DNA of 64,000 nt from Panagrolaimus kolymaensis (GCA_028622995.1 JAJQJQ010000014.1:3286001-3350000); one strand, 5' to 3'. Shown: positions 12,001-24,713, counted from the first letter of the stretch. The notes: generated by a model not told the origin, from the letters alone. A program made the numbers and translations.

Positions 12001-15000
12001 ATTACTCAAATTGCTGAAACAAAGAACATGTTTTTGTGCGTAGGTGACAATTACTAAAATGATGAAAGTTATAAAACTAAAGTAAAAATTAAAAAATCTC
12101 ACAGGCAAGGTTTTAAAAATTTACATTTCTTTCAGCTTTAATTTGGCAAAACTATATTAATTATATTTATAAAATACTCATTTGCATAATTCAAAAAAAG
12201 TTCAATTAGCAAAACGAATAACTTTTTGGGCAAGAAACAAAAATAAAGAACGCAAAAATGGGAGCTGTTTTAGCTAACTTTGTTTATAGCATAATCCCTA
12301 CAATTAAAAGCTCGAAATAAACTGACATTTAAAAGTTGACAAATAAAGAAAAATTCAATAGTAAAGGAAAAAACGTTCTATCATAAATAAATATGATAGA
12401 AAAAGATAAAACTATTTTCAGAATAAATGAATATAAAAAACTTTTGAAAGGAAAATTCTACACCACAAAAAAATAATAAATTATGAAAACAAAACAAAAA
12501 AACTTCAGTTGCGTCATTTAACCAAAAAAGTGTGTGTTCTTTTTAATCCATTCTTTCTTTTTTTCTGGGCCACATTCGTTTCGAAAAAAAAACTAGAAAA
12601 AAACAATGCTTTCGTTTTTACATATTTTTTTTTTGGAAATTCCCTCCTTTCAATTTCCCTTTTTTTCCATGAAAAAAAGCACACACAAAAAAAGAAAAAC
12701 TCAAATTCATCGATCAATGGCATGTCGCCAGCAGGCAGGCAACCAAGCAAGGCAAGAGAGCCAGCATCTGCGAGAGATTCATCGTAGTTAGCCTGGTTTT
12801 TTTCTTCGCCTTCACTCCTCCACCAACGCCACCCTACACGTATGTTTTCCATTTTTGATGGTGTTATTACTCCTCTCTCCGCCCGTTTTCTTTTCTTTTT
12901 TCGCGTTTTATCCTTTATTTTTTTCTAAGACATTCTTCTCTTTCTTTCTTCCTTTTTTGTTTCCTCTTTCAAAAATATTTTCTTCTTCTTTGCTCTCAAA
13001 AAAGGAAAGTTTATTTTTTAAGAAGAAAGAAGAAAAAAAGAGAGAAAAGGAGAGAAATGACAAAATAAAAAAAGTAGAAGAATAGAAGGCGACGTCGTTG
13101 CTGCCGCCACTGGCTGCTGCTACGTGGAAAAAAAAATGGGAGAAACGTGATGTGATGATGATGTTGTCGGTGGCGCGATGGTGGTGGTGGGGGAAGCAAA
13201 AAGGAGAAAGAGAAAAAGAAAAATATGGAAAAAAGAAAAAAAGAAAAAAAAGGGGTTAATAAATTTTGAATACGTAAGTGAAGGGAAAAAAATTGCAAAA
13301 AAGACAGAGGGTGTTGTTGAAATTAAAAAAATATGAATTCGCCAAATTTTAATTCGCCGAGAAAACTTACAATTAATTCACTGATAAAAAAATGTTTTTA
13401 GTAAAGAGAATTTGAAAGTTTTTTTGCAAAGAAACTTGTACAGAATTTTTTTACGATTCTCGACAAAGTTTAAAAACAAAGTGCTTTAGACAGGCAAAAA
13501 TGATTATTAATTTGAATCCGGCAACGAAGGTAACAAAAAACCACGAAACTTTGTAAAAAGCCCAAAATCATAAATGTCTTAATAAAAGCCGTCAAATTAC
13601 CTAATCTTTTTCATAGAAAAATAGATTTCAAAGTGCTGTATTTCACGCTCGACTCAGTTTGAGAGCTTTCGATTTATCCAAATACTCGAAATAAAAAAGT
13701 CAAAATCCCATATTTTTTTTAAATGAAAAAAACTCGTTTCAGCTTTTATTCATCCATGGATAGGCTTTTTTTGTTTCAAAAAGAATTTTAAATGAGATTG
13801 TTTTTATCTTCTATCTTTTATTTTCTTTTTCTCTCATGTGCTCTTGTAAAATGAAACGAAAAAAACGAAGCGAAACTAAAATAAAAGTTTTAAAAGTTTA
13901 ATAAGATTGTGTTTGTTGTTGTCTCAAGCCAAAAAATGAGATGAGTCTCTAAGTTTCCTTTTTTAGACATTTGAGAAGGAACGAAAAAGCCTTAGAATTG
14001 CTTTTTTTTAACTCAAAAAAAAAGAAAAAGAAAATTGAAGACTTCGTCGATGAAAGCCCAACTGAAAAAAAAGTTTCATGGCAAAAGAAAAAAAAGAAAT
14101 TTGAAGATAAAAATAGAATCCTATTTTCAAAAAAAGGAAAAAAACGGAAATAGAAAAAAAAGAAAGAAAGTGGAGGAGTGAGGGAAAGAAAGCTAAAAAC
14201 AGAAGCAAAAAAAAAAAGAGCTAAAGTTTCGAAAAAAAATAGAACAACAAACATAGAACAGAAGATTATAGGGTGTCGTTGGTTGGTGGTTGGTGATGGC
14301 AGAAAAAAAAATGTTAAAAAAAGGCATACATTTTTTTCTTTTTTTAGAATATCCTTTTTTAATCTTGTTATTACAAACTTTTATAAAAAAAGCAATAATA
14401 TGAAGCTAAAAGGAGTAAATTAAAAATATATCAAAAAAATAAATGAATGTAGTCATAATTTTTTTTATTTATTTCTATAATGGATAGTTGAATTTCTTTC
14501 TTTTTTGTGTGTTATTATTATTAAGACGTCATTTATTTTATTTAACAAAAGTGAAATAAAATGTAAAAATGGAAGTAATTTTATAAATATAAAAAAGTGT
14601 AGTTTCTACAAAAAAAGGTAAGTAAGACTACACTTTGATGTATTGTTTGTAATTGAAACATGTCGAAATTTTTTAAAGTAAAATAAGTGGCTTAAAATCG
14701 GAAGTTTAAATTTTTAAAAATTTCATAATCAAGTTATTGATCTTTTTCGGATATAAAAAATCCAGGATTAAATTTTAGGTGCGTAGCAAAAGTGAAGTAA
14801 GTTAGAAGAAAAATATTTTTGGCCACCAAAAATTGACGAGCAATAATTATACCTTTAAAACATAAATAAAGCCAAAGATATTTTTTAATTACTTGAGAAA
14901 GCTTTCAAAATTTGAATCTAGCTATTTTAAATTCGAAATCAGGAAAATAAAAAAGCCAAACAAACATAAATTCATCTTAGTTCTACCAATTTTTTTTTGT

Positions 15001-18000
15001 CAAAAAAAACCTTATTTGTCCAAAATGTGCACATTTTTCCCAAAATAAAAAAAAGAAGGAGAATGAATTGCGTAGTGTGATCAAATAAAACCAAAAAATG
15101 ACAAAAGTTTAACCCCCAAAAATTATGTATCAACAACTACTTTTTGAACCCACACATGCACGGCCATAAAAAAATAATATTAACAATATGTAGATGGATG
15201 AAAAAAAAATAAAATGTATTTTGCTAAAAGTAACTCTTATTTGATAGGACACACACATAGATCACATACACGTGTAGGAATTATCAAACAGTTTTTATAA
15301 AAAAAGTAAAAAAATGTAAAAAAATTGATTCCATCAAGTTTTCTTTCTTGTTTTTGTGATGAAAAAAAGTAGTTTGAATAAAAAAAAGGAGTGAGAGAGA
15401 GAAGACCTTGAAAATGAGCGTGACAACAACATCAACACCCCATTCAACCTACGCCCCATCCTCCCGCTCATTCATTCACTTCCGATGACAACGGATGAAA
15501 ACGAATATTATGTTGTCCTTTTACTTACACATACATATGTATTTTTTATGTTTTCCATCTCCATTTTTTTAAATAATGTTCGCGTGTTTTTTATTTTTTA
15601 GTTTTGCTCTTTTTTGGTCTCCATTTTACTAATAAAAAAAAACAGCCAGCCTGAATGACTGACTACTATTCATCTTTTTTTATTTTTTTAACCCTTTTTT
15701 TCTATTTTTTTTATTCCATTTCATTTTTGGAGAATAAAAAGAGTCAATCTTCTCTTCTCCTTTTTCTTCTCCCACGCCGCCGCCACCACCACCGCCATCG
15801 TCGCCAGAATGCATCTCTACTTCTTTTCCTTTTTTTGGGTTTCCGTGGCTGTGCTGCTGGTTTTGATGTTGTTGTTCGATGGATGGAGATGAAAAAGTGT
15901 AGGCGTTTATTTTTGTGATTAAAAAAATTTGTGCAATTGGAAGAGAAATGTGATGGAACATTTTTTTATCATAAAAAAGCTTTTAAAAGGTAGCATTTAA
16001 CCCTGAATTCATTGAAAAAAATGTTTGACTTTTATATTTTATATTTTTTGCCAGAAAAAAAGATCTTTGAAGAATTGGTTTTTCTGTTTTATTACCTACC
16101 AACAATGCTTTTTAAGCGTTAAAAAAGACAGAAAAGTGGACAAAAGATTTTTTGATAAATAAAGAAAAATTCGACAGAAAATCAGCGGAAATGAATCAAA
16201 GAAGATGACAATTAATTAAATTTAATTGGTGAATTCCACGCAGTGAATTACATTAAAAAAAGAAGAGTGGGTGGATAAAATCTCGCTAAAATAGAGCGAA
16301 TAAATTTTTTTTTTTGAATGAAGGAAATACAAATCACCCGATTTTTCTCATTTACTTTTTTACAAAAAAAAAAGAAAAAGAAATGAACAAACTCGATCAC
16401 TTTTTTATTTTTATTTCCAAGAGTTTAAAAAGGGAACTATAAACTTTCAAAAAAAACAATCAAAACAAATGACTGATGATGAATAATAAATAACTAACAA
16501 CCTGCGCAAACACCTCCTTCCTTGTTTTTGTCGTCCAATTTTGATGTCGGAAATAATCGATTATAAAAAAAGTTTTGAAAAACAAACCACAAATTTGATT
16601 TTTTTATACAGATTCTTTTTTTGTAAAGGACGGGGTGATGAATTTTCAATTGTCGTCAACCGAAAAAAATTGGTAACAATTAAAAAAACTTTTTTGGTTC
16701 AAAAAAACTTGCGAGAAAGAGAGTCCAACTATTTAAACTTGTTTGATCGCTAAAAATATATAATATTTAATTCGATCATTGTTTGTTGGCGATGGTGGAG
16801 GGAAATGACGTAAGTTTTTTATTAAGAATAAAATAGAAAAGATAAAAAGGAAAGGTCGAAAATGGAGAGAAGTTTTAAAAAAATTAAAACTTGCCATTTT
16901 TTAGTTCAAAAAATTACAGTTTTATAGTGCAATAAAAGTTTCTTCAAAAAACGAAAGACGTCATTTTCGAGAAAAATAGAAATGAAAATGATTTTCATAA
17001 AGTTTTAACGAAACTAAAAAGTTTTAGACTCTACTAATTATGAAAATCTCTTTCGTCGTGACTTTCTATTAGACTCGGTCCTTTTAGTTTAAGATATGTT
17101 TCTAATAACAGCGAATAAATGGAAAAAAGTAACAAAAGTAAGAAAAAAAAGCAAGCATTTATAATATAAATTTATTTGACTTACATCATGGGTGACAATA
17201 AGAAGCTTATCTCAAGTGAAAATAAATAAGATGGAATTAGAAGGTGGATGAGAATTAGCCACGCCAAAGAGAAATGAAGTTTTGGTTGCCAAAAATACAA
17301 AGATGATGGGGAGGACTAAATTGGACTTTGGGAAAAGTAAAGGTAATAAAATTTTAATAAGGAAGTAAAAAAAACTAAAAATTAATTTCCGCTTTTACCA
17401 TTTTAAGGCAATGTAAAAAAAAAAGAAGTGTAGCATTTATTAAGAAACAAATTCAAGCTGATTAAAATTCCTTTGAAACAAGGAAATTACGTAACATTTT
17501 TGTCGACAAAGGCGGAAGAAAAAATTGTGTTAATGTCAAAATTACTTGAAAATAAAAAATTTCGAAAAAAGTGTATTAACTTTGTATCGAAAAAAGAAAG
17601 TATTTATTTTTCCTTACAAGAATTTGTATGAACAATCAATGATATAAAAATATTTTTGAATAGTAAAAGCAAAGAAAAACTTTTTTTTAATGAAAAATAG
17701 CTTTTTTAGTATTTTTATCAATAAAAAGTTTAAAATTAACTTTTCTCAGCTTTTGCCATCACTCGGAAACTCTTTTTTTTGACGAAGAAAAAAAATAGCC
17801 GATTGTCATTAATTTTTGGGAAAGCCCATAACGTCACCTGTTTTTCTTGTTTCTCTTAGCAACTGACCGCTACCTTTTAATGGTGCTTTCACTGCCACCC
17901 ACTTGGTCATAGAATTTGAAAAACAACACATGACGCTATTTTTACCTGGATTAGATAAACAATAGTTTTTAAAAAGTGAAAAAAAGAAGAAAGAAAAGTG

Positions 18001-18170
18001 AAAACAATATAGTAATACATTGTTTATGTTTTAAATTTAAAAATTGTTAATAAATGATGTTACTCGACAACGCATAGCGCTAATTTTTATGCCGCTTTTA
18101 TAAAAAGAAGTTACATTTTCAAAATCCAACATAATTAAATGTATGAACAAAAACAAGAAGAAAAAAACAA
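9051..18170. other. Gene-poor A/T-rich tract with G+C islets
   Basis: More than 9 kb without a supportable exon. Poly-purine and poly-pyrimidine runs are abundant. G+C-richer islets occur at about 10,660-10,800, 12,700-13,200 (GA-rich and CTT-rich, with GGTGGTGGTGG), 15,410-15,500 and 15,760-15,870 (CGCCGCCGCCACCACC). ORFs in the islets are low-complexity on both strands and lack flanking splice sites that give a consistent phase. The islets could be 5' leaders or enhancers of a neighbouring large gene, but nothing in the sequence decides this. Confidence 0.35.
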
Positions 18171-19945
18171 TTAAAAATCGAGGCTAGCTTCAATCTTAAG
18201 GCAAAATTCATTTCCAACAAGAGTAAATCCATCATTGGTTTTCATTTCAGCTAACAAATAATGGCTGTCATGAAGGTTAGTAGTTTGTATAATTGCCAAT
18301 CTTTTACCAACTTCAAGGATTATCAAGTAATAATCAACCATGTCGTTTACTTTCAAATGACTAATTTCATCTGGACGCACAATATTCGTATCCCACAATC
18401 CAAAAATTGGTAAGCTTTTAGATTCCTTCTTTTTTAATGAAGTTATTTGGCCATAAAGAGATTTCAAAAATGATGGATTTCCATAAACTTTTCCTTTTAA
18501 TGTTTTGTCATCAAAATCAGAGATAGTTACTAAAAATTTTGTATAAAATTTTTTAAACTATATTAAAAACAAGAATGTGCAACAAGCGGGTTATTTTTAT
18601 TTATTCAATTCCATTAAAATTCTTCCACAAAATTATTCATTTTCGTTACCCCCTACGCATCCTTGATTAAAGAGCTTACCATTAACACAAGGTCTTGTTT
18701 TTCCACACAATATATTACTTAATTCCTGTAATTCTTCAGCGGAAAATATTAATGCACGGGGAACTTAAAATTATTTATACTCATTTTAAAACCTAACAGA
18801 CTTTTAAAAACTCACTAAGACATCGAATAATATAATCATAATTCATTTTTTCAAAGCAGATTTTGGGTAATACTTTCGCCAGTTCTTCTCTTACCATTTC
18901 GTTTTTATTAAACGTTTCAGCTGCATTTTGTTTGATTGCAGCTTGATTTTCTGCCCATTTATAAGTCTGGAAACGTAAAAATTGTTTATGAAAAAAAATT
19001 TAAGACTAACAGCTTCAAAAACTTCTTCATATTGTCCTTGTACTTCTCCAAAATTAGAAATTTCTTTAAACAACTTTTCTCTAGTATTCAATAACTCACG
19101 AGATTTTAAAATAGGAGTAATAGATTTAACCATAAATGAAGTAATCGCTGATTTGAAAAGTGGTAAGGTAGAGTACATTGAGGACAATTTATACATTTGC
19201 AAAAAATTGTCAATATCAATATGGCTTTTTGATAAACGTTCATCACAAACCTTCATCAATTCAGCCACTTGATAAGATACAGCAATATCAACCATTGAAA
19301 CAATATTTTCTTCATCTATGTTGCATTTTGAAACATAAATAAAAGTTAAGAATTCTTTAAAGTCATAAAATGAATATGTTGTGATGGGAATTGGCCTATC
19401 TTTATTAGTCCAACAGTCTTTAAACATTGCGTCAAAAATTTCAGAAGCAGTGGATAAAATAAGCTTATGAGCATGAAGTTGCTGAAATAAAAGTTATTGA
19501 AAAATGGTCATATTGAATTTTCTTGGAACCGTCGACTCAAAATACAATGACTTATTTTGAAATCAAAATTATTATTTTACATTCTTTGATAAACTATAAA
19601 TATCAAAGCTCAAATTTTCTTTTTCTAATATTTTTTTGGGACCATAATCATTAATTTAAATTTTGCCGAAAAATTTGGGTCAAAATTATATGGCATCGTT
19701 TCTAAGTCTCAAGATTTGTAGACGTCTGATTATAAAATAAACATTTTTACATGCTTTTTAAAACCGTTTCTCAAAATTTAGTTAAAAGAATCTTGGATAC
19801 AGTCCCATAGTGTTTAAAATTAGATTTTTTATAAACTACGACCTACTTGTTCACCAAATTGAAAAGTAACATCAAATTGACCTCGTTGAACATCTTGTGT
19901 TTTAAAAGCATCAATTTGTCTTTGACGAAGGTGCTGGTTTACCAT
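18171..19945 (-). CDS. BTB/POZ-BACK domain protein, 5 exons
   Basis: Exons 19945-19847, 19481-19011, 18966-18816, 18763-18680 and 18529-18171 join in phase to 387 residues. The N-terminal BTB/POZ fold is seen from DVTFQFGEQ through QLHAHKLILSTASEIF (about residues 25-55) to a hydrophobic FKEFLTFIYVSKCNI strand-helix region. A BACK-like region follows, carrying the signature VFEATYKWAENQA (about 185-200) and Arg-Glu-Glu-Leu helices. The last 150 residues, including KVYGNPSFLKSLYGQIT, form an all-beta-looking tail I cannot name. BTB-BACK proteins usually act as cullin-3 substrate adaptors or scaffolds in the cytoplasm; that role is inferred from the family. The exon-4 donor (AATG then GTAAGC) could be skipped: reading through gives a stop after GCVGGNENE, so a short isoform without the tail is possible. 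Confidence 0.85.
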
Positions 19946-20068
19946 TTATATTTTAAAATAAAAATAAAAGTAATAAATTTTTTCGCAAATTTTTTTAAAT
20001 TCACAAATTTTCAAGCCAACGTTTGTAAATAATTCGATGACTCTCCCTTTTTTAAAGCATTTTCTATA

Positions 20069-20320
20069 TTAAAGTGAGTGTCCCAAACGATGAGAATAAT
20101 TTTACTACGACGGGTGTTCCTAGCCCGAAAGTTTCATTGTCTCAAAAGCTTACAAAGTGCTACGAATTTTTGTAGCTTTTTGTAGCATTTTGAGAAAATT
20201 TCGTAAGCTTTTGAAAAAACTTTGTAAAAGTTTGTAAGACTTGGAGACAGTGAAGAAAAACTTTCGGGCTAGGAACACCCGCTGTAAGGGTTTTCTCATC
20301 GTTTGGGACACTCCCTTTAA
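20069..20320. mobile_element. TTAA-flanked foldback MITE (252 bp)
   Basis: Inverted ends AAGTGAGTGTCCCAAACGAT (left) and the complement of AAGGGAGTGTCCCAAACGAT (right) are each bordered by TTAA. The inner arms also pair (TTCCTAGCCCGAAAGTTT / AAACTTTCGGGCTAGGAA). There is no ORF. TTAA duplications are typical of piggyBac-type transposition, so this is probably a non-autonomous derivative. It lies between the BTB gene's 5' end and the receptor cluster. Confidence 0.75.
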
Positions 20321-20464
20321 GATGTTGAAAGAGGAAAAGGCATTGGACTGATCACACGTGCACAAAAAATTTTGTTTGAGGTATGTTTCGACATACCTTA
20401 TCGTAAAACGTACCAATAGTTTTATATGTCAAATAAAAGAGGCTTGCTTTGTTTAATTTTTAAG

Positions 20465-20652
20465 CTTAAAGGAACACTCCACGTTGACGTAAAACTTTTA
20501 TAACGAGTTTTGGCAAAAAGTCTCGTTTGAATGACAAAAGACACTGAAAAGAGAAATTCGAAAGCTTTCGAAAATGATTTTCATTGCCATTGTCATTCAA
20601 GCTGCCAAAACTCGTTATAAAAGATTTACGTCAACGTGGAGTGTTCCTTTAA
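20465..20652. mobile_element. TTAA-flanked foldback MITE (188 bp)
   Basis: Terminal inverted repeats AGGAACACTCCACGTTGACG are exact at both ends and bordered by TTAA on both sides. Inner arms (TTATAACGAGTTTTGGCA) also pair. It sits 145 bp from the element at 20069-20320, with a related outer end (TTAAAGG/TTAAAGT) but a different interior. Confidence 0.8.
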
Positions 20653-20907
20653 AAAATAAAGTTGAAAATGACAAACTTCAATGCATTTTTGAAGTGACGG
20701 GAAAAATAAAAGCTATAAAATTTCTTTTAACCAATAAAAAAATTGCAAAATTGTGTTATTTTCTGTTTATTTTTTGCATAGAAAAATAATTAGAGTTGGT
20801 AATTTAAAAAAAATTAATTAAAACGCTAATTTTTTTTAACAAATCAAACATTATTTTTATCATAAAATGTGATAAAGTAAAAGAGTGATAGCAAATTTAC
20901 ACAGAAT

Positions 20908-21500
20908 TTATAAAGTTCCACGTCTTCTTTCGATCGATACATAATTTGTAAATTTAGACATTTGAATGTTAGTTGTAAACAAAACAACTCGATTTGAAGT
21001 TTTTCTCAAAATTAAATTTTTAATAAATGTTCGATATGGTTTAACAAAATATAATAAACACGAAAGATCAGCAATAATATGCAATGAGGCTATTGGAAAT
21101 GCAAGATTAGCAAACCAATTTTCACGTGGAGCATGAAAAATGAAACTACTTCCAATAAAGAATATAGGAATGGCAAAGAAACAAAATACCGTTGCAATTT
21201 GTAGCATGAGACATCTGAAAATTATGCAAATTTTCCTTACTATATTTTTTTCATTCTTAAATGACATTTTTTTTGCTTACTTGTGTAACATTTTATGGAT
21301 CGCAAAGGTATCTTTCGAAACAAATTTTTTAATTTTTCGCATTCGATCAAAAAATAAAATATTCATGTTTATTATTATGGTAACAGCAATAATACCCCAA
21401 AAAATAATGGCACCAATAAAAATATTAACAAATATTACAACTGAATCATTTAATATTGTGCCTGTGTTTGACAATAGTAATCTTGTTGAAATAATTTTTT
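20908..21500 (-). pseudogene. 5'-truncated Str-superfamily chemoreceptor copy
   Basis: Two exons survive: about 21500-21281 and 21214-20908, joined in phase 2. They match the last two exons of the intact receptor at 26210-27537, sharing FAIHKMLHK / FALQKMLHK, then LMLQIATVFCFFAIP and CLLYFVKPYR. The segment corresponding to TM1-TM4 (first exon and the start of the second) is missing. On its 5' side the fragment abuts and overlaps out of frame with the 3' end of the Srg-type receptor at 21446-22371. This marks a recombination or deletion joint, and no start codon plus TM1-4 is present. It is read as a dead fragment, although a short two-to-three-TM product cannot be excluded. Confidence 0.7.
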
Positions 21501-22371
21501 CCAAAAAGAAAATTTCCATAAAATTTAATAAAAGCTTTTCGATATCTTGGGCTAAATATAAAATGTGGAATAATTATGGAATATAAATGAAGATTGTAAA
21601 GTATTAAAACCATATTTTTCATAATTTTCATAAAAGTTTCATCAAAATTTGAATGACTTATAAACCATTGTAAAAAATAACAACCAATTAAAATAATTGC
21701 AGAAAATAAAGCTTGAAGAATCAACCATTTTTCAGTTTTTGCATTTATTGTTGCATACATTTGATTTCTTGATTTTATAACAGAAAAAATTACTATAATT
21801 AAAACTAGTGTAGTAAGAATGATAGTAAATATCAATGCTCGAGTGAACCAAATTTCATTAAAAAGCGAAATATTTCTATCATTGTTTAATAAAAATTCCA
21901 TTATTGGATATCCATAAATAATTAAAGGAGATAAGAGCAAAATAGTAGTTGAAATCAATGTTAATTTCTTTGACCATATCTAAATAAAAGATAATTTAAA
22001 ATTAAAAAATTCTAAAATAGAAAGCTTAATTTACTAACAGAGTTATGCTTCATTGGAGCAACAATGGCTGTGCATCGATTTAAAGCTAAAAGCAAATTCC
22101 AAATTGGAATCAAAAATGAACAGTAACAATGAAAAATAAGTAATATTATGGCTATTGTTGTATTCTGTTTTATCGTGTATACTATTGCAATAAAACCATA
22201 AATTGTATCAAATAAATATACGATTCCCAAAAAAATGAAATATGCTGTTTTAAATTGCGAAGAAGATTTAAAAAAATTGGAGAATAAAAATATTAGAAGC
22301 AATATTTCCACAATCATCGTTAAAATCATTAACGAAAATGTAAACCATCCTAAGAAATTAGCTGCTTCCAT
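21446..22371 (-). CDS. Srg-superfamily (srv/srx-like) chemoreceptor GPCR 1
   Basis: Exon 1 is 22371-22039 and exon 2 is 21979-21446, joined in phase 0 to 288 residues. Seven hydrophobic segments are expected: TM1 near residues 10-32, TM2-TM3 to the hallmark LLALNRCTAIVAPMKHNS, the intron, then IWSKKLTLISTTILLLSPL (TM4) and TM5-TM7, ending with IIIPHFIFSPRYRKAFIKFY. The ALNR-TAIV-P-KH-W signature at the end of TM3 and the post-TM7 FSPRYRKAF motif are shared with the receptors at 31.5, 33.2, 50.9 and 59.3 kb. Nematode receptors of this type sit in sensory cilia and detect chemicals; the ligand is unknown. Its C-terminus departs from its sisters after FNKITIV: the last residues are read from the abutting Str-type fragment. 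Confidence 0.85.
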
Positions 22372-22487
22372 TATAATTAAAAAAACAAGAAATATATAAA
22401 ATAAGTTTTCTTTATTTTATTTTATTACTTCAACAAAAAAAGGTAAATATTTATAACTGCTCTTTTATTTACACACAAAAAAATTTA

Positions 22488-22600
22488 ATGAAAGTTTATC
22501 TCAAGCCATGAGAAAATAAAAGTAATTAAATAAAAGTTATTGTATTTTTCCTTCTTGGAATAAATAACTTTCTCTGTAGTTTAAAAAATCTGTAATTAAA
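22488..22600 (-). promoter_or_regulatory. Upstream block shared with the receptor at 31.5 kb
   Basis: The segment just 5' of receptor 1 (AAGTTTATCTCAAGCCATGA, then AATTAAATAAAAGT and CTTGGAATAAATA, ending TTTCTC) recurs in the same order upstream of receptor 2 at about 32495-32600. The two genes therefore share about 100 bp of upstream sequence, 120-230 bp from their start codons, more conserved than other flanks. This is either residue of a recent duplication or a kept promoter. Confidence 0.5.
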
Positions 22601-22752
22601 ACTAAATAGGACATTTTTTAAATTTTTTTAGTTTTATACGCTTTTATTTTTAAAGTTATAATCATTAAAAGAACAAAGCCTTTTTTTTATTTTCTTTGCT
22701 GGTTGAAAAGATGCAATCGAGCGAAAAAATCTTTATATTGTATTTTATATCC

Positions 22753-22940
22753 TTAAAGGAACCCAACGCGTTAGTGTTCTACACCTGTACGAATTGTTCG
22801 CTGTAAGAGACGAACTTTTTTTCCATTATTAAAAAAAATTTCAAAATTTTTTTTTCATTGTCCAGTTTCCCGCACTTTTTTTTTACAATGGAAAAAAGTT
22901 CTTACAGGTGTTGAACTAACGCGTTGTTGGGCTCCTTGAA
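22753..22940. mobile_element. TTAA-type foldback MITE (188 bp)
   Basis: Left end TTAAAGGAACCCAACGCGTT; right end is the imperfect complement (AACGCGTTGTTGGGCTCCTT). The second arm pair is ACACCTGT / ACAGGTGT. The left TTAA is intact and the right one reads TTGA. There is no ORF. The terminal AAAGGAA matches the elements at 20465-20652 and 52811-53005. Confidence 0.7.
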
Positions 22941-23237
22941 AGCACAAATTTTATAAACTCCCGTAAAAAATCTTCATGGTTTACCCAAACATGTAACGTT
23001 TTTGGAAACAATAAGAAGATGATGACGTTGATGATTAAAACCGGTCATTAGTAAGTAAACCGCAAAAAAATAAAAGGTAAAAGAAGAGAGATAGAAAGTG
23101 ATACAATTATTTTTGAATGATATAAATAAAAACATAAAAACGAAACTTTTTCTCTTTTTTATTTTTTTTTTGTGTTTAAAAGAAAAAGTTGTGGTTTATA
23201 TTTTTTTATATATTTTTTTTTGTGGCTAAAAAAAAGA

Positions 23238-24713
23238 ATGGAAACTGAAGCAACAATTAATTTTCAAGGTGTTAATGAAGCAGGAAAGATATGTAAGTAT
23301 TTATTTTAATATAGAGCGTTTCGCAAATTGACGACAATTTTTGGTGGGTTTTTTTTAGGTCGAAACTATTTAACTACGGATTATCGATTAAATATTTTGC
23401 TTAATTCTCATGAATTTAAACACGCTGAAATTGTTAATGGCATAGTTGTGTTCAATCTCGATGCACCATTAAAAGCTCGAGAAATTCGACTTGAAGTTAT
23501 TGGAAATGCTAAAACTTCTTTTTATGTTACAAATAAAATTACAATTCAAACAACGACCTTGGATCGAACCCATTATTTTTATAAAATTCCATGTATAAAT
23601 GATAAAAAAATATTTTGGAAATCTGAAAATGGTGATGATATTTTGGCGCCAAAAAGTTATAAATTTCCTTTTGAATTTGTTATTCCTGAAGAAGCGCCAC
23701 CAAGCATGGATAAAAGCCAAGGAAAAGTTAAATATTATGTTAAAGCTATCGTGGAAGTTCCATGGGGTGGAATAAATTCTGAAACCACAGCTGAATTTAC
23801 AGTGCTTCCATTTTTGGATTTAAATGCTTATGAACGGCTTGATGAGCCAGCAACAGAGAAAATAGAAAAACATCGACTTTTTTCATCCAAACAACTTAAT
23901 GCAATAGTGAGGGAATTTTTTTTTAATATACAATCTTGAAAAGAAAGCATTAACTTTTTTATGTTTAAAATAGCTTTAAAAATTCTTTAATTGTTTCTAT
24001 TTTCCCAGTCGAAAAAATTTTCGAAAGATGAATCTATAATTTTTTTATGTGACATTAAGTCTTATAAAGAAACCCTTAAAATTTAAATTTTTCTTTTAGG
24101 TTCGTATCCCAAAAATCGGTTATGCTCCAGGTGACATTATTCAACTCAAACTTGAAATTCTTAATGAATCTTCTCAAGAAATAACTGGAGTTGCAACAGG
24201 CATTCGTGAAACTTATAGTTTTAATGGCTCGCATGATGGAACAAAAGATGGCTATCAAAAAACAATTACAACGACTAAAGAATTCGGCATTTCAACTACT
24301 CCGTTAACGGTAATTTTAAACTTTGGGTTTCAAAAATAAAATTTGGTTTTTTAAGGTTGAAAAAAATAAAAAATCTGAATTTACTATTCCATTCACAGTT
24401 CCAAATATTCCACCAACTTTAGAAGGATGTGATAATATTAGATTGGATTATGATGTTTTCGTAAGTTTCCATTTCATTGGTTGGAAGAAAAAAATAATAG
24501 AAGTATTAAGGGATTTTTTTGCAGGCTGAAATTCAAACGAATGCATATATTAGTAGCAAAGCAAAAATTTATGTGCCAATTGTGGTTGGAACTATCCCAC
24601 TAAAATCTGAAGACTCTGTAAAATCTGTAGACTCTGTGATAAAGCAAGTTGCCGCAAAGTATGGCTTTATGGAACTAATGAAGAATAGCGAGAGCAGCGA
24701 AGCACCAGCCTAA
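23238..24713 (+). CDS. Arrestin-domain (alpha-arrestin, ARRDC-like) protein, 5 exons
   Basis: Exons 23238-23292, 23359-23906, 24100-24309, 24356-24460 and 24525-24713 join in phase to 368 residues, normal for the family. Arrestin-N spans about residues 18-170 (RNYLTTDYRLNILLNSHEF, then a YSFPFEF-type strand KFPFEFVIPEEAPPS and KVKYYVKAIVEVPWG). Arrestin-C spans about 200-340 (RIPKIGYAPGDIIQLKLEI and the family's closing strand VPIVVGTIPL). Alpha-arrestins are cytoplasmic adaptors linking membrane proteins to ubiquitin ligases for trafficking. I see no PPxY motif in the last 30 residues, so HECT-ligase recruitment by that route is doubtful. It lies between Str-type receptor fragments; a link with receptors is only positional. 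Confidence 0.9.

Noticed and set aside
12509..13298. Overlapping ORFs of 60-112 codons on both strands in a G+C-richer islet
   Set aside because: Sequences are low-complexity (Phe/Ser/Lys runs, GGTGG repeats), read on both strands, and lack signal peptides or phase-consistent splice partners.
15655..15961. ORFs with His/Arg or Gly/Asp runs (CGCCGCCGCCACC repeats)
   Set aside because: Trinucleotide repetition explains the open frames on both strands; no conserved motif or exon boundaries.
19847..20032. Plus-strand ORF over the first exon of the BTB gene
   Set aside because: Antisense shadow of a phase-consistent exon starting MVNQHLRQRQIDAF.
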